In this document: one piece after another, positions 23,590 through 35,336 of the stretch
Layout of the letters: every line of letters starts with the position of its first letter
Numbering within the stretch: the stretch's first letter is position 1
Assembly (NCBI GenBank): GCA_036435485.1
Contig: CM071597.1
Span: 146,689,647-146,753,646 of the forward strand
Length of the DNA: 64,000 nucleotides
Reading direction: 5' to 3'
Source of the DNA: Saposhnikovia divaricata
Taxonomy: Eukaryota; Streptophyta; Magnoliopsida; Apiales; Apiaceae
Notes under the pieces: generated by a model
What the model was told of the DNA's origin: nothing
What the model saw: the letters and a program-made list of their open reading frames with translations, nothing else
The model's database searches: none
Program-made: the position numbers and the translations under genes

Positions 23590-25088
23590 ATACCAAAAAG
23601 GGGAAGATTAACGGAGTCAGTACTTTCGCTCTTTAGATTTTGGAATTTGTTAAAATAAAAGTGAAATTAAATTAGATTTAGGATTACACTTAGAATCCTC
23701 CCCAAGGGACGACATAATTCGGGATTCAAGTCAAACTGGTCAAACCGAGCCAAAAATGTTTTCCGACATGTTTTCGACATTTACTTATGATGAGAATATC
23801 ATGATATTGGTATTTTATATTATAAGCTATTTATGTCAAAATAAAATAGGCATTCGGCTAAAGGCACAAATATCGAGAATTTCCTAACACTGCTTTTACG
23901 AGTCAAACTGTTCGATTTATTTAAAAGCATGTTACTCTTAAATGTTTTACTCTAAAATATTCTTGATATATTTATTTAATATTTATATTCAATTTGCCTT
24001 GCCAAAAGCCGTGCAAAAAGACCCAAAACAGATTTTATTTCGAAAAACCCTTAAATCCTTATTTATCCGGATAAAATCATTTTTAATTCGAACTTAAATA
24101 TTCCTTGGACCTCATAGTCATTTTCATAAGGAATATTATGTTTGAATACTTATCAAGTCAAAACTTTTGTCTAAGTTGTCGGTAAAGACAAATGAATTTT
24201 TCGGTCGCTCCGGAAGGCTGTTTTAACATTCGAAAAATTCGTAAAAATACCTCCACTCATCTTTTTGACTTGAAACTTTGAATGTGTCCTTATTTTCCCC
24301 ATAGGACATTGTAGAATAAATTTCGTAAATTTTGGATGAGTTTTTTCCGGGAGCCCTTAAATTGATACGTAATTGATTTAATGGTCATTTAAAAGTCATA
24401 GTAGGTCAACTCATTTCAAGGTGAAATTTTGACCACAATCCTCTGGGCACATTTCTAGGGGATTCCCAAAATTTCATAATTTTTGGATGATTTTTCGATT
24501 TATTGCGATTAAACCCATTTTGGCTCGTCGGTACGCGCATTTTAATCGTTTCGTTAAATGGAATGACACCTAAGCACGTTTTTTTTCAGCAAATTTGAAT
24601 TCCTTACAGCTGATTTGACCTTGAGGAAGATTCCTCCCACTTGCCTTTAAGCCATGTGCTTATTACCATTTAATTAAATCAAAAATCCTTATTTTTTGGC
24701 TATAAATAGCCCCTTACCCCCCACTTCTTTTCCCAAGCTTTGAAAGCCAAACACATGCTGAAGAAACACTCCTAGAAACACTCTCCCTACTTCCCAAAAG
24801 TTGCAAAAACGTTTCTTGGTGTTAAGCCATTTTTACATCTTGATTTTACATCATTTTGGCTTGTTTTCTTCACTTAATCTTGCTCTCCTAAACACACCTT
24901 TGGTCACCAATCTTTTTGTGGTCTTTGGACCTTGTTTATACAGTTTATAAGTGACCTTTTAGCCTCCAAAAGTCTGACCTTAAAGCCATATTCCGGCCAT
25001 TTTCCGGCGACTCTTTTTGTGTGTTTTTGGCTTCGTTACTAGCTTTTTCTCTTGTTTTCTCTCTAGAAAGGGTTACAAGTTGGTTTCT
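23590..25088 (+). mobile_element. Left part of a decayed LTR-type fragment (U3-like, with TATA box)
   Basis: CCAAAAAGGGGAAGA (about 23593) looks like a polypurine tract, as found before the 3' LTR of Copia SIRE-type elements. About 1.1 kb later GGCTATAAATAGCCCC (24698-24713) is a good TATA box in plus orientation, followed by a C/T-rich start region. No coding sequence. The stretch stops at element A (25089) and may resume at 40104. The lineage is uncertain. E1 has no gag-pol before this point, so E1 is truncated or interrupted here. Confidence 0.4.
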
Positions 25089-28000
25089 ATATAAAACACA
25101 CCCGTTATAGTCCCAGAGATGAAATCAGAGTAACAATCAAATTTTATTAAACACATTATGAGTTCTTCCAACCCAAAAGAGTTACAATATGAATACATAC
25201 TCTTTGCCATCCATTTACATAAGTCATACTAGTCCATATATTTGGTATTGAAAGAATGAATCTATCCTACCAATAGCTTTCTCTTCGGCTCTGGTAGTCT
25301 CATCGTCCTCGCCAGCATCGAGTGTGCCTTTTTGCGAATCATCTGGTCTAGCTGTTGTTGTGATATAATAATAAAGCAAGGGTGAGCAATAGCCCACCAA
25401 CAATAATATTTAACTGAACGATAATATATAACAGTTCAAAAGTATCTTTCAAACCATATGCCATGCATTTACGGAAATGATGCCAGAATAACATGAAGGA
25501 TGAAGTTACGAGGTAACTCAAAATGCATATATAGGTAGGAATATCTGCTATGTCAAAGATAAGCCAGATATTGTCATCTATCATATAAAGAGGAACTTGC
25601 AAGGAAAATATTGCAATTCCAGTTATTAACATTTTTCGAAGTCCTACAACCTGAAAGAAGTCTCTTCGATACGTGTTGCGGAAGACACCGTCAACCTGAA
25701 AGAAGTCTCTTCGATACGTGTTGCAGGGAATTCCCAATTTGGGAGATGAACCAATACTAGAGTTATCACGCGCCAGCTGTCCCACTCCCTGATGATCAGT
25801 CAGGGATGGTACAGCCCAATATAGTTTACTACCGGTAGAAGGAAGAACTGACGGCTCCACTTGTCGATTGCCTTTAATAGTAACTCCCTGGCCAATGGTT
25901 AGGCCTTGTGATGGACCGCGCGACTCGGCCTCTTACACATGACTCCTAGTTCGAATAAATCCACAGCATTGAAACGTAGAGTTTGTCCTCCCTTCCCCAA
26001 GTGAAATACTTGTTGATAAGACTCCACAAAGTAGTCGTATCTAGTTGGAAAGGAAAATTCACCAACATTTCCCAAGCTTTTGCTTGTTAATGGATATCAA
26101 CTTGTTCCAACAATCTTACCCCTCGAATGATGAGAAGGTACACACAGACTTAATGAGTCCATAGCAACCAAGTTACGAGTGAAAAGGATAAATTATGACC
26201 GGGAAGTCAACAAGATAAATAAACTTTCTCAAGTAGGTTCCCCTATAATATGGAAGTTTGAGCGAACATTTAAATCCTTTTAAGATAGATTTAAATGAAA
26301 AATAAAGAGTTGGGAACGTTTCCTTGATAAAATAGTCGTAAAAAGACTCCGAAATATTTTACATAATATTTGGAGGTGAAAGATAATCTCCAAATAATAT
26401 AAATCATTTTAAAAAGAATTTAAAAGAATTAAATAAATATTCCAAGAATATTTATTAACTCAATAATAATTAGGGAATATTATTAAATCATAATATTGCT
26501 CGTAAGTTATCCTCGAATGAATATATAGAATTATTTACTAAATAAATCACTCCTTAAATGAATATTCAAAATAATATTCATTAATATTTAGACTCCAATA
26601 AGTATTTAAAATAATATTCAATAAATGAGTCAAACTTCAAATGAATATCTGAAAATAATATTCCTTTAATAAATAATTTCTAAATGAGTATCCAAATAAT
26701 ATTCATTTAGTAATCAAAACTTTAAAGGAATATTCGAAATAATATCCCTTAAGTAATTAGAACTTCCAATGAATATTTTAAAATAATAATCATTAAGTAC
26801 ATAAACCTTAAATGAATATTCGAAAGTAATATTCATTTAATAAATAACATTCTAATGAATATCAAAATAATATTCATTAAATAATCAACTCTAAATGAAT
26901 ATTCGAAACTAACATTCATTTAATATCTCTCGACTGAGATAATACTCGAATAACATTCCTCGAAAGATTTCCAAGTAACTGATACTTTATGGAAATATAA
27001 ATAACGTTTAATAATAACATTCCTCGGATAAATAATAATCTGTCGTTGGAATCCCTCCGGGTTTCCACGACTATCTATATCTCAAAATACCGACTCCCGG
27101 TCTATATTTAAGAATGAATATCATATGCCCTTCGCTAAGGGTCTTATCAAAACAATCCGGTTTATAACTGATAATTCGTATCTAGTCTATAAGCCAATAT
27201 CAATTCAGGGAACAGGTATCATAATATAATTTGACAATAGGCATGCATGCTATGGAATATGTAAAATGGCAATCACATATATATATTATCACAACAACAG
27301 GTTCAAAGTTTTGAACACTTGCCTGGTAATCGGGTGTGGGTGGAGATAGCGTGTCCTGGGTCTGCTCGATGATCTATAAACAATCAGAACATTCGAGATT
27401 AACCACTTAACACGTTTTAAAATTCTAAGTATAACTTCACTTAAATCGAAACACGTTTTCGAATTATCTCATTATACACCTTTTAGTGTAACTCTTTTTA
27501 TTACTGATACGATCCGATATTTGTTCGTTATTACGACATGTCATCATACCCACACTCGGTATATACTTAAGTCGTATAAGTTCTAAAGTCGATCGATTAT
27601 GAACCGAGATTATACCTCGAGTTTTATCGTTCGTTTTCTAAGTATTTTACCAAAGTTATAACCAAGCGGGTTTTTATGGGTTCGTTCGCGTCTAACTTTG
27701 ATTCGAACATTTTTATAAAATCGGAAAATGATCCGTTTGACATGTGGTTTTCTTTCATACATTCCTTATGACCTCTAGTATTTATTTACCCAGATTCGCC
27801 ACTGAGTAACATGCTTTACGAGGGTTCAATTGAAGTTACGAACTTTTAGTTACGGTTCCGAACCAATTTTAGTAATTTGACCATAACTCCTAAACCGTAA
27901 GTCGGAATGTTTCGATTCTCATGCCAAAACGATCTATGGCTCGAGATCTACAAGGACCAGTCATAATATTATCAAGGTCAGGAAGTTATATTTACTGTCA

Positions 28001-29737
28001 TGCTCAGTTTCTAAGTGTTAACAAAAATTCGGCATTACGACGGCTATATATCGAACGTTCCAAAAATCATACCATCAAAACCAAGCCACACCGGGCATCC
28101 ATACAACTTTTACACATTTTATTCATCCTCAACTGTCCAAAATCATCTACTTTACCAACTGATCATCATATCTCCTAAATCAAATAATCACTACATAATC
28201 ATGTTTATAATCATACAAACATCCTAACCATGCTAACAACCATCAAGATCATCCATAAACTTAAAGTAAGAGCTAGGGTTTTGATGAGATATACCTTCCT
28301 TGGAGGATGTAGAGACCTTACTAATCCTTTACTAGTCCTTAGAACACCTTAATCAAGCTTAACTAACAAGAATCATCAAGCACATAATTAGTGATTTTCG
28401 GATCTGCTATAACGCAGTGGAAAGATCATGAAAAACGAGGTCCTTACCGAGGTTTTTTGGACGAGGCTTCTAAAGGAGAGTTGTAGAGCATCTAACCAGC
28501 TTTCCAACAAGCTAAAGAACACCAAATTCCATTGAGTAATGAAGGAGATATGACCATTTGAAAATCATCACAGAAACTGTCATGAATCTGGACAGTTTCC
28601 TTCTTCAACTTGGGGAGGTGATTTGGCTAGGCTATACTCCTTGGATTGCTATGAAATTTGGAGTGAATATTTCCCATGGAGTGGAGAGGCTTTGCTTAAA
28701 ATTTGGTGATTTTATCATGGATAGAAATGGAGATATGAATTTTTATTTCAAGGTAGTTCTTGTTGGGCAGTTTTGAGAAATGGAGAGAAATGGAGTTTCT
28801 TTGCTTTGTTGCTTTGTTTTGCTCTCATCCAATGAATTATTGTGGTGTTTTAAGAAAATATCAAGCTTAAAGTAGATTTATTAAAGTGGTGATGTCATGG
28901 ATGATGAATTTAGAGAGACATGTGTCTTGTTTTTGTGGTTGGATGAGAAAAGGATGCCAAGTACTAGTTAATCTCTAATGGTTCTAGTTTGTAATGTAAC
29001 TAGATTGGTTACTAGATATTTATCACTTACACATGCATGTATCTTGCTTCCTCTGCTTGTTTCTTTGTCCGTTTATTGCTCAATTCATTGATCGTTCGGA
29101 GGAATAACTCATTTGTTACTAGTTAGGGTTTTACCGGAAATCGTAATAATATTAGTACTATCATTCTCCATCTTTCTTACTAACTTTTAAATTTATATTC
29201 CTTAAATCCCTTCGTTAAATTCTTAAGTCTTTCAGTGTCCAGGGAACTCTCGGAGAAAATAAAAGTGCGGTTGTTCAGAATCCGACAGCTTTTACATACA
29301 CTTATTTTCCTCCTGGATCACTAATACGAACTCAGAAATCCGTTCCGAATACTTCTATATAGTGTCGTCTCATAATATTCTTACTTCCACCAAAAACACT
29401 ATTCATTCTTTATTCTTCCTTTATTCCCTATATTTATGACAATGTCCTTGTTCTTTCTCGGGCGGTCCTTAACCCTTTCACGGAACTACTGGACTAATCG
29501 TTATCGATTCGGATGACATGAGAATATTCTCCTGCTTGGAATTGCCATATCTTATTTCCCTAGGAGATAGATTATTCTTACCTAAGTTGTCAACCATTAG
29601 CAAAAAAACATTTGAATCCAAATCTATTCCTTTCATTCATTATCTCAATCGTTTCATTGTAGTCGTAATCACTATTCAGCATTACCTCAGCACATAATAA
29701 AAAGTTTTAATTATATCCAAAATTTGGGGTTCTTACA
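25089..29737 (-). repeat. 3' LTR of element A, lacking its last 117 bp
   Basis: Begins TGTAAGAACCCC on the minus strand at 29737. Its other end breaks off at 25089 within ATATAAAACACACCC, so the 117 bp matching 35337-35453 are absent. It includes a donor-like AAG|GTATATC (intron start 28294, minus) shared with other elements here. Confidence 0.85.
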
Positions 29738-29756
29738 GTCTCCCCTCCTTAAAAGG
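29738..29756 (-). promoter_or_regulatory. Polypurine tract of element A
   Basis: On the minus strand CCTTTTAAGGAGGGGAGAC abuts the LTR start TGTAAG. The same tract occurs at 50418-50436 in element B. Confidence 0.8.
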
Positions 29757-31099
29757 ATTCCGTCCCGGAATCAGGTAGGAAGCAAAGAGTCGTTTGCCTG
29801 TCGTTCACTTTTTAGCTTCCCGGTCAATTCTTAGTCGTTCTACCCTTTCTCAGCACATCTTCTAATGCTACAATCCATACTTTATCCTTTTTCCATCAAC
29901 GTTGCTACTTTTCGTACAACACACTATCCGGGTTATACTCTTACTCAGTCTTATCCTTATTGATACCTGCAGTAACATTGGTATCACTATCACCCTGCTA
30001 ATTCGGAGGTAACCTCGCTCGTACTGTGCATTTCCTGATCGCTTTAATCTTCGCAATCTCGATCAATATAGAGAAGTGGAAAGATTTATTGAGAGATCAC
30101 TATGATCAATTGAACATTTGTTATATTGCATAGTTAGTACAGAAGGGGGCCATCCTTTAGTACTTGACAAGCAATTAAACAAGTTATGGTATTCCACTTA
30201 GACTTCTATCACATAGACAGATAGTCACGTAGCAGTACCTCCCCTCCTTAAAGGGTTGTTCTTCTCAATTCATAAAGAAGATGAATAAAAGAGAAGAAAA
30301 GAAAAGAATTCTAAAGGATTATAGAAAGTTTTCATGATTGTAAAATATCATACTCAAAATTTACCTCTGAACTATAGAGGTTCATGAAGAAAATAATCAT
30401 AATTATATCCAATACTATTCGATCGCAACCTCATGTGTCAACATATCTTGCTGCTTTGTCCACTATTCTATGGACTTATACTCTGGTTCAACCTTAGCAA
30501 TGCTCACTTTTGGAAAATCTTTCAACCTCTCAGGTTAAATCTTAGTTTCTCGCTTGACACCATTGTTATTGACATTCCATGTCATGTTACTAGCTCTTTC
30601 ATATTCATAACAATAACACTATCAGGTGGTCATCCCAAAGGTTTGTTAGAAAACCCATTTATTAATCCATTCATAACATTCCTTGCTTTACATTCCATAG
30701 TTGCTTTCCCAGCCTTTTCTTTATCAATCACATCCTTCTTATTATCTGATTCTTATTCACTTCTATTATTTACCTCCACCGTCATATCTTTATTGAGGCA
30801 TCTTTTGCACTGGGCACCTCCTTATTGGTATCCCGTCACATTTACTCTATAATCATCACATTATTTCAATTTCAAACCTCCGAAATGAATCTGGCTGATT
30901 TCTTTAACTTAGATCCAATATAATCTTCTTATGCCAAACTTGTTTCTCATCACTTGTTCTTTTCTACCCGTGATTTTCCACAGGTTGTTCTTTATAAGTC
31001 AGACCAGGTCGTATATCTACCTGCTCGTACTCTTATCATCTGTCGGGCATCTGCATTTTACTGGCGTAGCCTTGCCACATGAAACACGTTACGATCATA

Positions 31100-31312
31100 T
31101 TATGAGTTTTGGGGGTGGAGCTGGCTCGAATGCCATCTTCCGAACACTTTCAAACTCTCAGATGGCCCAATAATTCTCGGGCTCAACTGCCCTTCTTCTC
31201 TCCAAGTCTCATTAATTCTTTCCACGGGAATACCTTTAGCATCATGAATCATCAACCTCCTATTCTCTATCTTGTTTGCGCAGAAATACACTAACACAAA
31301 CTTGCTTGTCAT
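31100..31312 (-). pseudogene. Relic of Gypsy integrase C-terminal region in element A
   Basis: The minus-strand frame shows KFVLVYFCANKI, then EGQLSPRIIGPSESLKVFGR, recognisable against the plant Gypsy integrase tail L-SPR-x-IGPFEIL. No chromodomain could be recognised after it. Surrounding frames are closed. Confidence 0.6.
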
Positions 31313-33969
31313 TCATCAACATGCCATTTAGTTTATCAATAGCAGCAATTTCTTTATCTTAACGTTGTCATCTGCTTTCTTAGAAGAATCACTATCGCTT
31401 ATTGTTTACGTAGTGCGTTAATAGCTAACCATACGGGTTTCAAATCCTTTAGGGAGACAAGGTAATCCCTATTCCTTATCCATAAGGAACACTTCCTGAA
31501 CTTGATGTAGATATTACATGAAGTAGATAAAATTGCAGAAGAGTTTCAAGCATCGCAGCTATGTCCGGTTGATGAAACTATCACTCATGCATCTTCCATA
31601 AAAGTCTGGAAACTTAACGGTTTACTTCATCAATTCTGTATCATGGTCCTTGTTTACCTCAGAACGGGACCTTCTAAGGTGTGTAGTTCGCTTAAGACGA
31701 TATCGGGAATCGAATCTTTACTTAAACTATTATTACCGTCGATTCTTGCACAGTCATCAGAAGGAATGTAATTTCCTCCACTCCGATATGACCTTCAAGG
31801 TCCTTCCAAATATCATTCTGTTTCTTTGGTATGAACATTTGTAATTATTCCTCTATACTTAGACTGTCGGCCACCTCATTGGCCTTTCCTAATAATAATA
31901 ATTTCTTGTAATCCATGTTCTCTGGATACATTCCAATTCAAATTTTTCTACCTTATTCTCATCACTGTTGGGTGAAAGCATTCTCCCTTAAGCTCTGCTG
32001 AAGGAGAAAATATAACTATCAGTCTTTTTCCATAAGTCATTGCTTCCACCTTCCCGTGGGAACTTTATCAAAGTTACCCTCAATCATACCTAGGATATTT
32101 GTTTTCTTAGTTCTTTCTTGTTCTAAGATAATCTCAACCTTTATAGGTTCAATCCATACTTCCTTAGGGTTTCATACATGCCTCATCTGGCATTATTGTT
32201 ACTATGTCATACATTCCTTACCAAACTTCCATTTTGAATTCGAAATATTACCTTTTTCCTTGTAAGGTTTCTTAGGTCATCCTCATCATTCCTCCTGTAT
32301 TTTCTGGGTACAGGGTATATCAAAACGTCATTGATCAATACTCTAATAATTCTATCTATGTTCTTTCCAGAACTCTTTTTAATAATCCTTACCGGTCATT
32401 GTTGCCTTAGCAAGTCCAACTCATATCATCTGAATTCAAAATGTCTTTATTAGGGTTAATGCCATCCCTTGTGCATTCCTCAGGGTTTGTTTTAATTTAT
32501 GGATATCCTATCCTTAATTCAACTGCCAGGGAATTCTTGCATCCTATAATTGGAAATCAGATCATGTATCCTTAATAAGGGTCTCTTTTCAACTGTTCTC
32601 ATTTGATAATTGATTGGTAACTTAATGCCACCCTCTTCTTTCAGATAGTTGTCAGCCTATTTGGCCTTCCAAAAGGCAACGTATGCCTATCTGCTCTCTT
32701 ACAGAACTTGGTAATGGTAGCAAGGATGTTTTGGAAGATATTGGTCGAGTTCAGCGTGAATCTCTTAGTACTTATCGTTCTTCTCAAAGGTACTTGCCTC
32801 ATACAAAATTTCTACAGCATACTGATCAATCTCTGACCATTTCTATACTCTCTTCATAAACCTTCGTTGTTTACTTTCCTCCGTCATAATATATTCATGG
32901 TATTCATGATACCCTAACATCATACATCTCAAGTCACTATACTTCCATTTTACTCGTAATCTTGGACAACCATATACACATGAGTCACTTTAGTACGGGT
33001 GACCCCATCCCAAAAAGGTCTAGTGAATTCCCAATCAAAACATGGGTTGTTCAGTAGAAGATTCCTACGATCTCATTAATGTTTCTTTATATCAGAAGGC
33101 CTTGCAGTCGGTGCTTTCTTAGAAGTAACCCTGCTTTGTCCTTTCATTGCTAGTCTAGTCACTTGATAATCCTTTGTGACTTGGCCTCAACTGGCCACAT
33201 AAAAAAAATATATATGATTTTAGGGGTTGGCTAATAGCATTACTTTTCTAGCAATTGCCGGCATAGTTCCTTCTTTGATACCTTTCTACCTTTCCAAAAC
33301 TTTACTTCATATAAGTCTTAATCGACTATTCGGCACCATCTCTGGTCACCTTTCCTCTACTTTTATCTTTTCAACTATTCGTATCAATCCTATGTGCCCC
33401 GCAAGTTTACCATTCCTGGCATAACAGCCTTTTCACTTAAGTCAATCCCGGAGTTTCTCAGTCCGGCTGGCTTCTTACTTACATTTCCTTTTTCCGTCCA
33501 ATCTTACTTCATCATTTTATCTCTACCATCGATTGTAATACTCAGGGTCCGTCTACTAACCCATATGACGGCAACCTTACCCAATCCACAGGGTTCGTTC
33601 CAGTTCCCATTCTCTTTAATGATGTTCTCTGATAATCAGAATGACAAGGTTTGCCAAAATTCGTCGAATTCCTTTCCAGACTCAGGGAAATTCTGGTCAA
33701 TCTATCCATCTACTGGTAACATTTAAGGAGACCAGTTTCGGAACCTGAAGAATAATCCTATGAACCACCAAGCAGGTAGAACCATAAGCAGTCATCGTTA
33801 ACGAAATCATCGTCATCAGATTGGAAGTTTAACCACTGGAGAGGAACCAATTATATACATTCCTTAGAAGGGAATCAACAGTTTCAAACTGAAACCTGAC
33901 ACAACGTCCTGATACCCATACGTCCTGAGATTCAATATTACCAAATGTCAATCTACCTGACCACTAGTC

Positions 33970-34161
33970 TTAGAAGGAACATTGCCGTCGGAGTTGGTTG
34001 TTCCACAGAATTGGCACTACTAAGGCCATCCGATCTGGTGGACCGTGCTGTCCGAATGCATCCGTAAGTACTTTGTCGTGTTGCGCAAGCACACATCCTA
34101 ATCCTTTATGCGAAGCGTCGTTGGAAGCACAAAGTCTCATTTTTCCATTAAGTAATGCCAA
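33970..34161 (-). pseudogene. Relic of Gypsy RNase H in element A
   Basis: ASNDASHKGLGCVLAQHDKV is the start of the Ty3/Gypsy RNase H domain (usual form SDASHKGLGCVLMQ). Afterwards the frame reads TDAFGQHG in place of the usual AYASRQL, and that change is shared with the relic in element B at about 54795-54890. Confidence 0.75.
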
Positions 34162-34963
34162 GTCTTGGTCATTACCAATTCCACCTTTTAGCTCCAGGAA
34201 GATTTTCTCATATTTTTCTCTTTAACTGCTAATCGCATTACTTGATCCGTTATAATTCCGCGTCGGAATAAACTTAAGGTAACTACTATAATTCATTCAA
34301 AGAAAGAATTTAATATTCCTCTGAATCACATGCATCTAACATTTCTGGTTCATCATTTCACTGAGTTGAAATAACTCTATACTCAGTCTCTGACAGTAGT
34401 CTCATTATGAGTTTATCTTGGCTCACTGGTCTTATCTTCCGGTAGGTTCTGAGATCATTGTCTTGCTTACTACTTCCTTATATAACTTTATCCAATCATG
34501 CTGTCACTTCCCAATGTCTTTACTTTCTAACTGATTCATTCATAACATGAACATTTCCTTGAATAAAACCACCTCATTAACCTCAATTTGGTTCCATAAG
34601 TTACAACCTATGACATTTGCCTTCTCATGGCGAATTATTTTTGACAATATGCATACTAATTAATTTATCAAATGATATGGCACTTACTGCCTCCTTCTCA
34701 TCTATTCCTATGGACTCTGCTCCTCGTCTTATATCGATGCCTTTGATAATCATACATCCCTCTAGCACTCTTTTCGTTAATATGAAATTCTTTGATGATT
34801 CTCATCTATTCCCGTATAAGATCTCAAGTAATTCTTCCAATCCGTGTTACTTGCTGGTACTACCTCCAGTAGTCCGGCCACGAATCCAACATGAATCTTC
34901 AGTTCTCTTGCTAATAGCTTAGTTCTTTATGCTCACTTTTCTGAGCACTATACCTTAATCATC

Positions 34964-35182
34964 TCAGTCTTTCTGGCTACAGCCCTCATTCCTCGAGGGT
35001 AAGCTCCTTATCCTAACAGGATTTTCCTTATCTGCTAGAACCTCTTCCGGGTCTCCAGTAGGGTACTCCATCGAATTTACCCGCTGATCTTCAGCATATA
35101 AAGCATTATCGCGCTGCCGCTCGTATGCCTCAAGGTCTGACGCCTTACTCGTCGATACGATATCGAAGTAAGTTACTATCAT
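34964..35182 (-). pseudogene. Relic of the pre-gag ORF in element A
   Basis: Between PBS and the decayed pol, the minus strand encodes SDLEAYERQRDNALYAED, clearly similar to PDPEAFEREHDEALMRET at the start of the pre-gag ORF of element C (60171). It remains acidic, then ends. This shows the extra ORF was part of this family too. Confidence 0.65.
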
Positions 35183-35320
35183 GATATTTAAGAGTTCGCT
35201 TAAGGGTTTTATAGGTCATAACTACATTAAGTAGTCCGACTATGAACTTGGCAAGAGTTCTTATTATCTTAGTGAATTTATTGTTTTAACGTCGCCTCAT
35301 CTCTGGGGTTTATAACGTAC

Positions 35321-35332
35321 GCTCTGATACCA
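35321..35332 (-). promoter_or_regulatory. Primer binding site of element A (initiator Met-tRNA type)
   Basis: GCTCTGATACCA on the plus strand is the complement of TGGTATCAGAGC; four bases separate it from the LTR end at 35337. Confidence 0.88.
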
Positions 35333-35336
35333 TTTC

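Larger units (their letters stand above)
29738..35336 (-). other. Interior of element A, decayed
   Basis: Apart from the relics listed separately I find no open Gag, protease or RT. From about 31478 to the PBS it is closely similar to the interior of element B (52208 to 56078), so the two belong to one family. Many plus-strand open stretches in this AT-rich DNA are shadows. Confidence 0.7.

Noticed and set aside
30433..34922. Many plus-strand open frames, some similar between A and B (for example 33227-33726 and 53882-54480)
   Set aside because: They oppose the orientation of the elements and owe their similarity to shared element DNA; no known domain.
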